DNA of 64,000 nucleotides from Methanosarcina sp. ERenArc_MAG2 (GCA_023955635.1 JAMXHR010000002.1:496001-560000); one strand, 5' to 3'. Positions 49,101-57,834 are shown, counted from the first letter of the stretch. The notes: generated from the sequence alone by a model not told the origin. A program made the numbers and translations.

Positions 49101-50519
49101 AAAGGGAAATTAACCATTAAAATAGGAGATAAAACTCTTTTCGACGGGGCTCTATCAAGAGACGAAATTGAGAAAGGCTTGCTTGAAATTAATTTCCTTG
49201 AATTAGGTTATTTGCCTCAAGGAGAAGACAAAATCAGTTTCATGACAGTTGGGCAGAAAAAACCGGTTTTTGAAACTATCAACTATTTTGAGAAAATAAC
49301 CAACGGTTATGAAACCCGAATTCTTCAACATGACTGCAGCAACCAAACCTGTATTGGAAAGGAACCAAAAATTGCTACTGTTCAACTAAAATATCATGCC
49401 TACAAGGAAAACTCAGTTATAAAGATCTCAACTGATGATGATTATCACAAAAAGGTCATGGAAATCCTTGAAGCTCTAAAAAATGAAGCCGATATTATTG
49501 TTTTCCCCGAGTTTTCTATTCCTTTTGATTATCTTGAAGAGATACAGACATTTGCAAATGAAAACAAAATTTTGGTCGTTGCGGGCAGTCACTACGTCAC
49601 AAAAAAGAATCTGGTATCCTATGGAAATCTATTCTCCAGAGAATTTGGAGAAGAAGATTTGATGAAAAATATTTCCCCTATAATCATTCCTGGTTCAAAA
49701 ATAGTTCACAATGAAAAATATCTTGGAGCTAGCATAGAAAGGTCATCATTTTTCGAAGAAGGAATGGAAATTGGAAAAGTAAATCATATATTCAAACTAC
49801 GAAAAGGGCTTTCCGTCGGAGTCATGATTTGCTACGAATTTCTCAACACCGAATACAGACACCGGCTAGTTCCCGTTTGTAATGTAATTCTTGTTCCGCA
49901 GACAAATCCGGATACAAAAAGCTTTTACGATGATGCCTGGAATGATATAGACCGCCCATTGTGCGGGGAAAATAAACATTTCATCATTGCAAACGGTATC
50001 TTCACTTTTGGGAACGACAAAAAAGTTCAGGGAGGAAATACAGGTACAGCCTCAACATTAAATAAATACTTAAATAAAAGAAGAGAAGAAGGAATTGTTG
50101 CTCCAGTTAATGGCATAATGGAACAATTTGTCCTGATTGCTAAAATAAACACAAATTATTTCCCTGGGCAAGATACTCAAAATGCACAGGAAGCAGTTAC
50201 AGATCGGCTCATCCAAATTTTTGAAGAGGCTGAATTACTCAAAAACTCCATAGAGAACAAAAGTTCAAAACCAAATGCATCAGACTTCATTAACCTGTTG
50301 AGGAGTATAGAAACCTGTGAGAGCAAAACAGAATTAGAATATCTTCTTGAAAATGCTCAAAAAGAAATTTATGAGATTGAACAGGACGGAGAAGTGAAGA
50401 AAGAATCTTTGATAGAACACTATTCTCCTCTGATGAATAAGCGAATTCAGGATATGGAAAACTTGAGTCTGGAAAAAATGAAGAAAAAATGCCATTTTCG
50501 TCTTATCCCGAAAAATTAA
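46119..50519 (+). CDS. giant TPR-nitrilase fusion protein
   Basis: A 1466-residue protein. Residues 1-135 form the N-terminal TPR-like unit shared with the two upstream genes. Residues about 135-710 are twelve 48-residue repeats (NDPENVAYQSDVAMTLNNLG type). A helical domain (about 715-965) and a small beta domain (about 970-1065, KLKVVIHYPEQIKGKLTIKI) follow. Residues about 1085-1350 are a carbon-nitrogen hydrolase domain: catalytic Glu1131 in IIVFPEFSIP, candidate Lys1200 in NEKYLG, Cys1238 in GVMICYEF. A charged helical tail ends the protein. Nitrilase-superfamily enzymes hydrolyse amide or nitrile bonds; here the TPR array presumably recruits the target. The substrate is unknown. No signal peptide is seen, so it is cytoplasmic. 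Confidence 0.88.
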   Translation: MSESLRDSAITSFNEALELTQKGKPEEALKELEKAEEAALEVEAHDIFLYVQTIKGSIMQTVGAYEEALKIHSLALKATEELLSKDPDNELYQSSLQMNLGEIFTLGNRFYNIGRFLQAKNCYEIHLLISQKLLENDPENVAYQSDVAMTLNNLGALLSDMGRIEEAKGRYEKALEIYEKFLENDPENVAYQSYVGGTLNNLGNLLSNMGRIEEAKGRYEKALEIYEKLLENDPENVAYQSDVAMTLNNLGALLSDMGRIEEAKGRYEKALEIYEKFLENDPENVAYQSYVGTTLNNLGNLLSDMGRIEEAKGRYEKALEIYEKLLENDPENVAYQSSVAMTLNNLGALLSDMGRIEEAKGRYEKALEIYEKFLENDPENVAYQSYVGTTLNNLGNLLSDMGRIEEAKGRYEKALEIYEKLLENDPENVAYQSDVAMTLNNLGNLLSDMGRIEEAKGRYEKALEMREKLLENDPENVAYQSSVAMTLNNLGALLSNMGRIEEAKGRYEKALEMREKLLENDPENVAYQSSVAMTLNNLGALLSNMGRIEEAKGRYEKALEMREKLLENDPENVAYQSSVAMTLNNLGALLSDMGRIEEEKGRYEKALEIYEKLLENYPENVAYQSYVGTTLNNLGALLSDMGRIEEAKGRYEKALEIYEKLLENDPENVAYQSDVAMTLNNLGNLLSDMGRVEEAKERYEESLTIYTEPMQYLTIGRKSHSIMKLIDLNSKLATEEKEPFDQMKYLREVYKLCKRHQEFFMKYELKNERELVTEAGLNAYIDILMKRMKLENGFENRAKKYGMALEAVKKLETIEKDETVSKLYISAACYLEGRKLVNEALTSGKTELGRVGEAVEKFKEASTNYKKAYVCYDVYSGLLRILEYVEGDREVEASELEKLVAEAVKPFQDDVHLSEIKASFESIPKIFQEKSRMTRRERQTEFEERVSLIESKALGNLFGHVKRKIEDYFEKPLNLNIIYEKWKLKVVIHYPEQIKGKLTIKIGDKTLFDGALSRDEIEKGLLEINFLELGYLPQGEDKISFMTVGQKKPVFETINYFEKITNGYETRILQHDCSNQTCIGKEPKIATVQLKYHAYKENSVIKISTDDDYHKKVMEILEALKNEADIIVFPEFSIPFDYLEEIQTFANENKILVVAGSHYVTKKNLVSYGNLFSREFGEEDLMKNISPIIIPGSKIVHNEKYLGASIERSSFFEEGMEIGKVNHIFKLRKGLSVGVMICYEFLNTEYRHRLVPVCNVILVPQTNPDTKSFYDDAWNDIDRPLCGENKHFIIANGIFTFGNDKKVQGGNTGTASTLNKYLNKRREEGIVAPVNGIMEQFVLIAKINTNYFPGQDTQNAQEAVTDRLIQIFEEAELLKNSIENKSSKPNASDFINLLRSIETCESKTELEYLLENAQKEIYEIEQDGEVKKESLIEHYSPLMNKRIQDMENLSLEKMKKKCHFRLIPKN
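46521..48248 (+). repeat. twelve near-identical 144-bp tandem repeats inside the TPR-nitrilase gene
   Basis: The phrase gaaaatgaccccgaaaac recurs every 144 bp from 46521 to 48105, with one variant (gaaaattaccctgaaaac at 47961). Units fall into types: SDVAMTL, SYVGTTL (or SYVGGTL), SSVAMTL. The first seven mostly alternate VAMTL and VGTTL types as 288-bp dimers, and the next three are SSVAMTL with MREKL ends. Synonymous differences are few, so copies have been made or homogenised recently. Confidence 0.95.
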
Positions 50520-50894
50520 AATCAATTTCAAATCAGGCAAGCCAGCTTCAAGCAATTCGTCTCCATTTGTCCAATTATTGTGTTCTCGTTTATTTTTTTG
50601 CTCGGATTAGATATAGAGAAGGCCGCTCTCCTGCGTCGAGCGTGACAAGAACGGCCTGATGTGACGAATATGTTTGTATGGGTCAGATTATAAGTAATTC
50701 AGTCCTCTTGAGCGGAGCGAAAAGGACCTCGTGCTCCCGAAGCGAAACTCGGGCGTGAAAAAGCTCCGTTAAAGACGCTACCTCCCAGCCCCGGTTAATA
50801 AGCAATCAAAAAACGAAAAAAAGATAGAAAAAGGGAGAAAAAGGGAGAAAAAGGTAATTCTCACCAAAAAATTCCTATAAAAACTCCTATAGGT
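50520..50894. other. intergenic region with GC-rich repeat copy 3
   Basis: Holds a small inverted motif (aggccg...cggcct at about 50620-50655), a GC-rich dispersed repeat (50700-50760) and a short tandem a-aaaagggag run. No gene supported. Confidence 0.5.
50700..50760. repeat. GC-rich dispersed intergenic repeat, copy 3
   Basis: cagtcctcttgagcggag and the following aaaaggacc, then cgaagcgaaactcgggcg, correspond in inverted orientation to parts of the copies at 29276 and 58259. Confidence 0.65.
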
Positions 50895-51110
50895 TCATCT
50901 TGATGTAAAAAGGTCGAAAATGTTCCCCAGCATGCTGCTGTCGGCCTGGTAGAATTCGGTGTATTTACAGCGCTTGCAGGTGACGTGGGTGAATTTCCTG
51001 TTCTGGACATCGAGGAGTTTACTGAGAAAGCCGCCTGTGGTGCGGATCTCGCCAGTTTCGTAAGAGGTGTTCCCGCATTTGGGACATATGAAGTTAATGT
51101 TTGTGCTCAT
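50895..51110 (-). CDS. zinc-ribbon nucleic-acid-binding-type protein
   Basis: A 71-residue protein with CPKCGNTSYETGEIR near the N-terminus and CKRCKYTEFYQ in the second half, a two-CxxC zinc ribbon. The pattern CPKCG...TTGGFLSKLLDVQNRKFTHVTCKRC...YTEFY matches the widespread small zinc-ribbon family (DUF2082-like) proposed to bind nucleic acids. Divergent from the gene at 51235. Confidence 0.8.
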   Translation of the reverse strand: MSTNINFICPKCGNTSYETGEIRTTGGFLSKLLDVQNRKFTHVTCKRCKYTEFYQADSSMLGNIFDLFTSR

Positions 51111-51234
51111 TTTTGATGGCCTCTTTATTATTTTTCAGGTAGTCTGGAGTAGCTTTACTCTTACAATATTTAACATTATTGCAAAAACAGAGGAAAGAGA
51201 TATTAGAATAAAGGATAATTACTGCTTAAGACCT

Positions 51235-51696
51235 ATGAAAATAAAAGCTATAATCACAATTGCCCTGATAATCTCGGCTGCCCTGCTGGCTGGAAAAGTG
51301 TCTCCTGGAATCGATACTGAACAGTTCAGGGAAGGGAAATATATTCACCTTGACAACATGGAAATCGCATTCAGTAAAGCCAATGCCGACATCAGTATAG
51401 ATTACAGTCTCAATCCCTTTGCCCAGGTTTATATATTCCTTTTCGGGAGCAAAAATCTGGAACCCAAAATAAAGGAGATTTTTTCTGATTTCGATAATAT
51501 AGAAATAAAAAATATAGGAAGAACCAGTGCTTCAATTGAGGTAAAAAATATCTCCAAGAGAAATGAAGAATTCTACCTGTTTGATTCCTATAAACTGGGG
51601 GTGCAGTCTGATGTCCTTACCTTTGTTTATCCTAACGGCGCGAGAAGGAGTTATGAACATGTAAAAGTCACTCAGCCGGTCTTTTATGAAGTATAA
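51235..51696 (+). CDS. signal-anchored hypothetical protein
   Basis: About 153 residues from ATG 51235 (MKIKAIITIALIISAALLAG). The open frame reaches further upstream but would overlap the divergent zinc-ribbon gene, so the start with a clear signal anchor is preferred. The mature part is a beta domain (IHLDNMEIAFSKANADISID, IKNIGRTSASIEVKNISKRN) facing outward. I do not recognise a family. Confidence 0.65.
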   Translation: MKIKAIITIALIISAALLAGKVSPGIDTEQFREGKYIHLDNMEIAFSKANADISIDYSLNPFAQVYIFLFGSKNLEPKIKEIFSDFDNIEIKNIGRTSASIEVKNISKRNEEFYLFDSYKLGVQSDVLTFVYPNGARRSYEHVKVTQPVFYEV

Positions 51697-51732
51697 GAGA
51701 TGTGCTAGAAATTACTCTCTTACTTTATTACC

Positions 51733-51845
51733 CATTTATTCTTACTTTCTTCTACCTTTTTCATTCCCTCAATCTTCTCCTTTCCGTTCCTCCTTCTTTC
51801 TTCTACCTTTTTCATTCCCTCAATCTTCTCCTTTCCGTTCTTCTC
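51733..51845. repeat. pyrimidine-rich tandem duplication
   Basis: A ~58-bp pyrimidine-rich segment (ttctacctttttcattccct, then caatcttctcctttccgttc) appears twice in tandem just after the gene at 51235. The two frames open through it are low-complexity artefacts. The strong strand asymmetry (C/T on the forward strand) continues to about 51900. Confidence 0.75.
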
Positions 51846-52077
51846 TCCTTTCGTTCCAGTTCTTCCCTCTTTCCTTTCCAGTTCCTCAACCTTTTCTTCC
51901 CACAACTGCCCTATTTAATTTCTCCGATTTGTTAATCATATAAAATGATTTTCTTCCCTTCAGGATATTTGAATATCCCGATCTGGAAATTTATTAAAAA
52001 ATATAACACAAAACGACTATATAAAATACATTTCAGGAATATATATTTAACAAGAGACCCAATTTTCTTTGATCGCG

Positions 52078-53328
52078 ATGGGAAGATTCAAACTGAAATG
52101 TCTGAAGTGCGGAAGAGAATACGGCCAGCAATACAGGCTTACCTGTGAGAACGACGACTCCTTTTTGCGGGCGGAGTACTTTGAAAAGAAGCTTGAACTA
52201 AGAAACCAGCCAGGTATCGGAAGGTTCCATTCCTGGCTCCCTATTCAGGAAGAACTTACTACAGATGCCGGGCCCATAACCTACAAAAGCGAAACCCTTG
52301 CCAGGGAACTTGGGCTTTCAAACCTTTATATAGGATTCAACGGGTACTGGCCCGAAAAAGAGGCTTTTATCAAGACCTGCAGTTTCAAAGAACTCGAAGC
52401 ATACCCTACCATGCAGCTACTCAAAGAAAACGGGGAAAAAGCTATAGTCCTCGCCTCTGCAGGAAACACAGGCAGGGCTTTTGCCCATGTTTCGGCTTTG
52501 ACAGGAACTGATGTCTACATAGTGGTGCCTGATTCCGGAATTTCGGCGCTGTGGCTGCCCGAAGAGCCTACAGCATCCATTCACCTTATAAGCATGAGCC
52601 CCGGAAACGACTATACTGATGCTATCAACCTTGCAGGAAGAGTTGCAAAACTGCCTGGCATGGTTCCCGAAGGCGGAGCGAGAAATGTCGCCAGAAGAGA
52701 CGGGATGGGCACAGTCATGCTGGACGCGGCGGTAACTATAGGAAAGATGCCTGACCACTATTTCCAGGCAGTGGGAAGCGGTACTGGGGGAATTTCAGCC
52801 TGGGAAGCCTCATTGCGCCTGAGGGCCGACGGGCGGTTCGGGCAAAAACTCCCGAAACTTCAGCTTGCCCAGAACCTTCCTTTCGTTCCCATGTACAGCG
52901 CCTGGAAGGAAAAAAGAAGAGAAATCATTCCCGAGCTTGACATGAAGGATGCAAAGAAACAGGTAGAAGAAACTTACGCCACTGTTCTTACCAATCGGGC
53001 TCCCCCATATGGAGTTACAGGCGGGCTCTATGATGCACTTGTCGATACTGATGGGATAATGTATGCGGTTACCAGAGAAGAAGCCCTTGAGGCTAAAGCC
53101 CTTTTCGAATCTCTGGAAGGGATCGATATTCTGCCCCCGTCGGCAGTAGCAGCTGCATCCCTGTTAAAAGCCATAGAAACCGGAAAAGTCGGAAGAGATG
53201 AGACTATTCTACTGAATATTGCAGGCGGAGGATACGAACGGCTGAAAGAAGACTTCACACTTTTCCCGATCCCACCGGTAGCTACTGCCAGAAACCCTGA
53301 TGTGCCCTTAGAAGAACTGAACATATGA
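52078..53328 (+). CDS. cysteate synthase
   Basis: A 416-residue PLP enzyme derived from threonine synthase. It makes L-cysteate from phosphoserine and sulfite, the first step of the Methanosarcina-type coenzyme M route. It has an N-terminal zinc-ribbon-like CLKCGREYGQQYRLTC and the PLP lysine Lys104 in TCSFKELEA, where threonine synthases have GSFKDR. It also has the phosphate-binding SAGNTGRAFAH, and later GSGTGGISAWE and NIAGGGYERLKED. ATG 52078 is used instead of an upstream TTG. The next gene, comDE, carries out the following steps, which supports cysteate synthase over threonine synthase. Confidence 0.9.
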   Translation: MGRFKLKCLKCGREYGQQYRLTCENDDSFLRAEYFEKKLELRNQPGIGRFHSWLPIQEELTTDAGPITYKSETLARELGLSNLYIGFNGYWPEKEAFIKTCSFKELEAYPTMQLLKENGEKAIVLASAGNTGRAFAHVSALTGTDVYIVVPDSGISALWLPEEPTASIHLISMSPGNDYTDAINLAGRVAKLPGMVPEGGARNVARRDGMGTVMLDAAVTIGKMPDHYFQAVGSGTGGISAWEASLRLRADGRFGQKLPKLQLAQNLPFVPMYSAWKEKRREIIPELDMKDAKKQVEETYATVLTNRAPPYGVTGGLYDALVDTDGIMYAVTREEALEAKALFESLEGIDILPPSAVAAASLLKAIETGKVGRDETILLNIAGGGYERLKEDFTLFPIPPVATARNPDVPLEELNI

Positions 53329-53381
53329 GTTCGGAAAGACTACAGAAGAAATAAGAGAAAGCAAACTGAAGAGGTATTTCT

Positions 53382-54538
53382 ATGGCAAGTCCGGAAGAAG
53401 AAGTTATAGCAATCATGAAAAAAACATGTATTGACCTTGCTGCAACTCTGCCCTGTGACAGGATCAAGAACCTGCTTCCTCTGGTTTCGGAGAATTTCCC
53501 AGAGATCAAGTTAACAAGGGAAGAAAACGGTGTGGGTATTTGTGCCGGAGCTTACCTGGCAGGGGAAAACCCATGATGCTGATCCAGAGCACAGGGCTAG
53601 GGAACATGATTAACGCCCTGGAATCCCTGAATGTAATATGCAAAATTCCCTTACCTATCCTGACAAGCTGGCGTGGGGTCTATGGTGAAGGCATCGAAGC
53701 GCAGGTTCCCCTTGGAGTCTGCCTCCCGGCAATCCTGGAAGGGTCAGGGCTGGAATACACAATAATTGACGAGGCCGAAAAGCTCCCTCTTCTTGAAAAT
53801 GTAATAAGAGATGCCTTTGAAAACTTAAGACCTCATATAGCTCTTATCTCCCCGAAAGTATGGGAAATGTCTGACTGTTGTGCATGGGAAGCTGCGGGAT
53901 TGCCAGAAAAACCTGAGGTTACAGAACGGACATGTGCATTTAATCTTAAAGCGGAAAACCTCAGGCCAATAATACTCAGGAACGATGCAATTTGCGCAAT
54001 CGCCTCTCAACTTGATGGAGAAATTACAGTAACAAATCTTGGAGTTCCCTGCAAGGAACTTTATGCCTGCCGGGACAGGGATCTTAATTTCTATATGTTC
54101 GGTTCAATGGGACTTGTTTCTTCCATAGGCCTTGGCCTTGCCATTCGCTCAGAGAAGACAGTCGTGGTCTTTGACGGGGATGGAAGCTTGCTGATGAATC
54201 CTAACGCGCTTCTTGAAATTGCAAAAGAGGCCCCTAAAAACCTGATAATTATTGGGCTTGACAACGGCGCCTATGGGTCCACAGGTTCGCAGGAAACCTG
54301 TGCCCTCCGCTACATTGACCTGGAAATTTTTGCAAAGGCCTGTGGAATCCGAAATACGGCTAAAGTGAACAGCACAGAAGGGCTCATAGAAACTTTCAGA
54401 AAATTCAGGACCATGCAAGAACTTTCCTTTATCCATGTAATTCTGAAACCTGGGAATACAAAAGCTCCCAATATTCCCCTGAGTCCGGAAGAGGTTACAA
54501 AACGGTTTAAAGCGGCTTTAAAAGCAGAGAAGCTATGA
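53382..54538 (+). CDS. comDE: sulfopyruvate decarboxylase ComDE, one apparent frame break
   Basis: A TPP enzyme that decarboxylates sulfopyruvate to sulfoacetaldehyde for coenzyme M. Joined frames give about 385 residues. The N-terminal ComD half (about 1-165) begins MASPEEEVIAIMKKTCIDLA and has GICAGAYLAG, MMLIQSTGLGNMINAL and TSWRGVYGE. The C-terminal ComE half has the TPP motif VVFDGDGSLLMNPNALLEI and LDNGAYGSTGSQET. In many methanogens ComD and ComE are separate; here they are one chain. The frame breaks at the gggg-aaaa run 53563-53570; one added G or A restores it. Confidence 0.92.
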
Positions 54539-54947
54539 AAACAGAAACTTATAGATCCTGACAAATATTTACACAAACTCATTGACTCTATAACCATGCA
54601 GGGCACGGAAAATCTGTACTCATATTTCCTTTCTTCCAGGTTGCAGGTGCTTTCAGTGGTTCCAACTCACTTTATTGTTTCTAACCACTGAGGCACGGAA
54701 AACATTGAAAACGGAACTTTATAAATTAGTCCGCTTGAGCGGGCAGAGCGAGTGAAACGAACTGCGTACTCCCGAGGCGCAATTCAGGAAGCGGAACTCG
54801 GGTGAGGCGCAATTCGGGAGAGAAAAACATACTTAATGACCATTGCTCTCTATCGTCTTCATTCCCTTCTATGAAGTATTTCGGCGGGCTTAGAGCTTTT
54901 AGTTTTTCTCGCCAGTTTTTTTGGTATTCTCTCCGGCTTTTTCGATA
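54539..54947. other. intergenic region between convergent genes, GC-rich repeat copy 4
   Basis: Convergent spacer after comDE. It contains gcacggaaaa twice, an a/t-rich stretch and the GC-rich dispersed repeat at 54731-54826. No gene seen. Confidence 0.5.
54731..54826. repeat. GC-rich dispersed intergenic repeat, copy 4
   Basis: Begins ttagtccgcttgagcggg and includes two gaggcgcaattc repeats with cgggag hairpins, related to the copy at 15474 in inverted orientation. Confidence 0.65.
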
Positions 54948-56266
54948 TTATTCTCTCCAGCTTATTTTTTCTACAGGCTCCTTGAGTCTGAATGCACCGG
55001 TGAGAATCTTTTCTTTGAGTTCTTCAGCAGCTTTCAATGCCCTGGCACGGTCTGATTGACGCAGTGTTACTTTAATATCCCTCAGGCATCCTCCAGTTGC
55101 ACACCTGACAGAACCCAGGTTTGCACTGAAGGTATCCCCCTGCACCTTGAAATACAGAGCCCGCAGTTAAAGCAAAGAGAGCTGGAATGGACAGCCTTTT
55201 TGTCCTCTGTACGGGAGACGGCTCCCATGGGACAGGCTTCTTCAACCAGACATATCTTGCATTTCAGGCACTTTTCCGGCTCATAGCGGACTGTAAGGTC
55301 CGTGCCGTCCCATACATCTCCATAAGTAATTTCACATAGAGGAATTCTGCCTGCAAGATCTACAAGCTTAAGTGGAATTTCCTTATCCAGCTTCAGGATA
55401 TTTTCCAGCATTCCCTCGTGAAGAACTGGGATTGGAACAGCCCAGGTATTGATAATCTCAGCACCCGCAGAAGTTGAAAAACCTCCCATATATTCAGGAT
55501 TCATATCATGCAGATCCGCAAAACCTGCCAGGTTAGGGTTATCCGGGGAGCTTCGGGTGCCTGAACCCGTAACAAACCCGTCTGCTCCGTTAAGAAGCAC
55601 CCTTGTCCCGATTCCGATAGTCTCGAGTTTGGGGTCGTTTTCAATTGGGTTTAACTCACCGCAGCCGCAAAAAGTCATCTCCTTAAATTCACCTTCAAAT
55701 GGCAGGGCATGGAAAATTGTTTTAATGGACTCTTTTCCGGGATTTACGAATGCCCTGTAATTCTTAAAGGCATGCCTTGTTGCATGGAGCCGTGCAAAGG
55801 GGATTTCAGAGAGATGTGTTTCCACTGAAAAGCGGCGTCCTTCACTGGTGATTACATCAACTTTAATGGTCTTTCCCTCCACCATCTCCCTTAAAAGATG
55901 TCCGCCTCCGTAACATGCGTCAGATTCGCTGTGAGCTGTCCCAAGTACTATCAGATCCACGACTCCAAGCCTTTCGTTAGGGCAGGGACCCACAATTGCC
56001 GGCACGCCATTTAGCAGGACTTCAGAAGCTTTAACAAACGAGTCGGGCTCTGAGACTTTGAACGAAAGTACAGCATAAGTTCCGCTCATGATGCCGCGAG
56101 TTGCGGTAGTTACGACATCCACATCTTCAAGCTTTATCTCCTCCCCTGCCCGCATTCTCGCGCGAAGTTCTGCAGCCGTGAGAACCACGGCATCTCCAGC
56201 ATCAATTTTATCCTGAATTTCCGGGATTGTCCGGCACGTCCCTGTTTTATCGAATGCTCCGTTCAT
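54948..56266 (-). CDS. methanogenesis marker 16-type metalloprotein (HcyBio + ferredoxin), one apparent frame break
   Basis: Joined frames give about 439 residues. The N-terminal HcyBio (formerly DUF39) domain spans about 1-320 (CRTIPEIQDKIDAGDAVVLT, VVTTATRGIMSGTYAVLSF, GCGELNPIENDPKLETIGIG, GFADLHDMNPEYMGGFS). A C-terminal two-cluster ferredoxin domain has CLKCKICLVEEACP and CFNCGLCISRC. Relatives act in homocysteine or thiol formation in methanogens; this architecture is that of marker 16, whose role is not known to me. The break is a five-C run at 55136-55140; one more base joins CRG to DTFSANLGSVRC. It is convergent with comDE, so the context suggests sulfur or coenzyme M metabolism. Confidence 0.82.
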
Positions 56267-56619
56267 ATTATCTTCAACCGAAATATTGAGTTCATGCTAT
56301 TTTAGAGGCTTGTTCATTGTGTTTTAGATGGCAGGATTCTTAGAATGGGTAGAATATACATAAAGTGAAACTATATTAAAGTGAAACGTTAAAAAATGAA
56401 TGAAAGAACTTTTAATAGTTGTGCAGAAAATAAAAATCTGAACTGAGAGTGCAAAGTCAGAAATCACAGTGAAAAATAGATTAGAGGAGATGCAAAATTT
56501 TTTATCATTTATAGGCTGCTTTGAGCAGGAAAAATTCAGACCACCCAAAACTTATATAAATGATGATGCGTACTATGGGGTTGCACTTTGGTGCGAAAAA
56601 CGGAAACAATAAACAATGT
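56267..56619. other. intergenic region with tRNA promoter
   Basis: Spacer between the marker gene and the tRNA cluster. A TATA-like TTATATAA at about 56552-56559 could serve the tRNAs. No protein gene is supported. Confidence 0.5.
56552..56559 (+). promoter_or_regulatory. TATA-like box upstream of tRNA cluster
   Basis: TTATATAA about 60 bp before tRNA-Val, compatible with an archaeal promoter and a short 5' leader removed by RNase P. Confidence 0.35.
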
Positions 56620-56693
56620 GGGCTCGTGGTCTAGACGGTTATGACGTCGCCTTGACATGGCGGAGGTCCTGAGTTCGAATCTCAGCGGGCCCA
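56620..56693 (+). tRNA. tRNA-Val (GAC), copy 1
   Basis: GGGCTCG pairs with CGGGCCC (one G-T pair), the anticodon stem TCGCC/GGCGG encloses loop TTGACAT with anticodon GAC, and the T arm has GTTCGAAT. Discriminator A; the CCA is not encoded (the gene is followed by CTC). Confidence 0.95.
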
Positions 56694-56781
56694 CTCAAAA
56701 ACTTTCCGGAGATTTTTCTGGAAAGATTAAAGCACTACCATCTTTAAATAATAGTTTATAGGTAGTAAAATATATCTGCCT

Positions 56782-56856
56782 GCCCAGGTAGCTCAGTGGG
56801 AGAGCGCTGCCCTGAAGAGGCAGTTGTCCCCGGTTCGAATCCGGGTCTGGGCACCA
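56782..56856 (+). tRNA. tRNA-Phe (GAA), copy 1, CCA encoded
   Basis: Acceptor GCCCAGG pairs with TCTGGGC, D arm GCTC/GAGC, anticodon stem CTGCC/GGCAG around CTGAAGA (anticodon GAA), T arm CCCGG/CCGGG. ACCA at the end encodes discriminator A plus CCA. Confidence 0.95.
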
Positions 56857-56860
56857 TATC

Positions 56861-56932
56861 ACATCAGTAGTGTAGCGGTCATCACCGGGCGTTGCCAACG
56901 CTCGAACCCGGGTTCGAATCCCGGCTGATGTA
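56861..56932 (+). tRNA. tRNA-Gly (GCC), copy 1
   Basis: ACATCAG pairs with CTGATGT, anticodon stem GGGCG/CGCTC (one G-T) around TTGCCAA (anticodon GCC), T arm CCGGG/CCCGG with TTCGAAT. An A1-U72 pair is unusual for tRNA-Gly. CCA is not encoded. Confidence 0.9.
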
Positions 56933-57018
56933 TAACTGTTTTAAACGTTAATGTTCCGGATCAATTTTTCCTGATGCAAAGAATAAGTAACAAACAAAGA
57001 ATAAGTAACAAACAATGT

Positions 57019-57092
57019 GGGCTCGTGGTCTAGACGGTTATGACGTCGCCTTGACATGGCGGAGGTCCTGAGTTCGAATCTCAGCGGGCCCA
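57019..57092 (+). tRNA. tRNA-Val (GAC), copy 2
   Basis: Identical to the copy at 56620, part of the 399-bp-period duplication. Confidence 0.95.
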
Positions 57093-57180
57093 CTCAAAAA
57101 CTTTCCGGAGATTTTTCTGGAAAGATTAAAGCACTACCATCTTTAAATAATAGTTTATAGGTAGTAAAATATATCTGCCT

Positions 57181-57255
57181 GCCCAGGTAGCTCAGTGGGA
57201 GAGCGCTGCCCTGAAGAGGCAGTTGTCCCCGGTTCGAATCCGGGTCTGGGCACCA
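57181..57255 (+). tRNA. tRNA-Phe (GAA), copy 2, CCA encoded
   Basis: Identical to the copy at 56782. Confidence 0.95.
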
Positions 57256-57259
57256 TATC

Positions 57260-57331
57260 ACATCAGTAGTGTAGCGGTCATCACCGGGCGTTGCCAACGC
57301 TCGAACCCGGGTTCGAATCCCGGCTGATGTA
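57260..57331 (+). tRNA. tRNA-Gly (GCC), copy 2
   Basis: Identical to the copy at 56861. Confidence 0.9.
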
Positions 57332-57834
57332 TAAATAAAGTTACGAATTCGGATTAAAGTTACGAATTCGGCAACCTTTTCCAGTTTTTGCTTATTCTCT
57401 TTTCTTGCTTATTCTCCTTTCTTGCTTATTCTTTATTTAGACCTTTTTTTCCAAACCCATCATATATTAGAACTTTTTGCTTTAAGTTTGAAATATTTAT
57501 AATATTGGTTAGTTTTTCTATAAAAATTAGTCTCGGAATAAATATAACCTGGATTTATTTTTAAAATACGATATTGGAGTTTTATTGTCAATCTTTTGAA
57601 CGATATCAACTTCAACGTTAACCTATACATATGACTGCAATTTAGAGAAATAGCAGTTATAGGTTTTGAAAATCAAATATGTTAACCAAAGCATTGTCAA
57701 CCAAAACATTAATTAAAACATAAAATCATTATAATCATTGGATATACATCTCGAAGAGACAAAGAAACGAGTCTGCTTGAAGAGATCTATACCAACTGTG
57801 TTGCAAACCTGAAAAATCGTAAGGAGATCTGAAA
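57332..57834. other. intergenic region after tRNAs
   Basis: Starts with aagttacgaattcgg twice and ttcttgcttattct repeats (57340-57435), then AT-rich spacer. The oligo-T stretches right after the last tRNA may terminate transcription. No gene seen. Confidence 0.5.

Larger units (their letters stand above)
56620..57331 (+). repeat. tandem duplication of a three-tRNA cassette
   Basis: The segment 56620-56932 (Val-Phe-Gly with spacers) recurs at 57019-57331, with a 399-bp period and no difference that I can see, spacers included. The ~85 bp between them includes aagaataagtaacaaac twice. Confidence 0.93.

Noticed and set aside
51686..51943. Forward frames rich in Phe, Leu, Ser and Pro after the gene at 51235
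   Set aside because: They arise from the pyrimidine-rich tandem duplication and are low-complexity.
56695..56898. Reverse frame across tRNA-Phe (and its duplicate at 57094-57297) encoding a CPDPDSNRGQLPL-type peptide
   Set aside because: It is the antisense of the tRNA-Phe gene and a well-known kind of spurious ORF; no ribosome site or family support.
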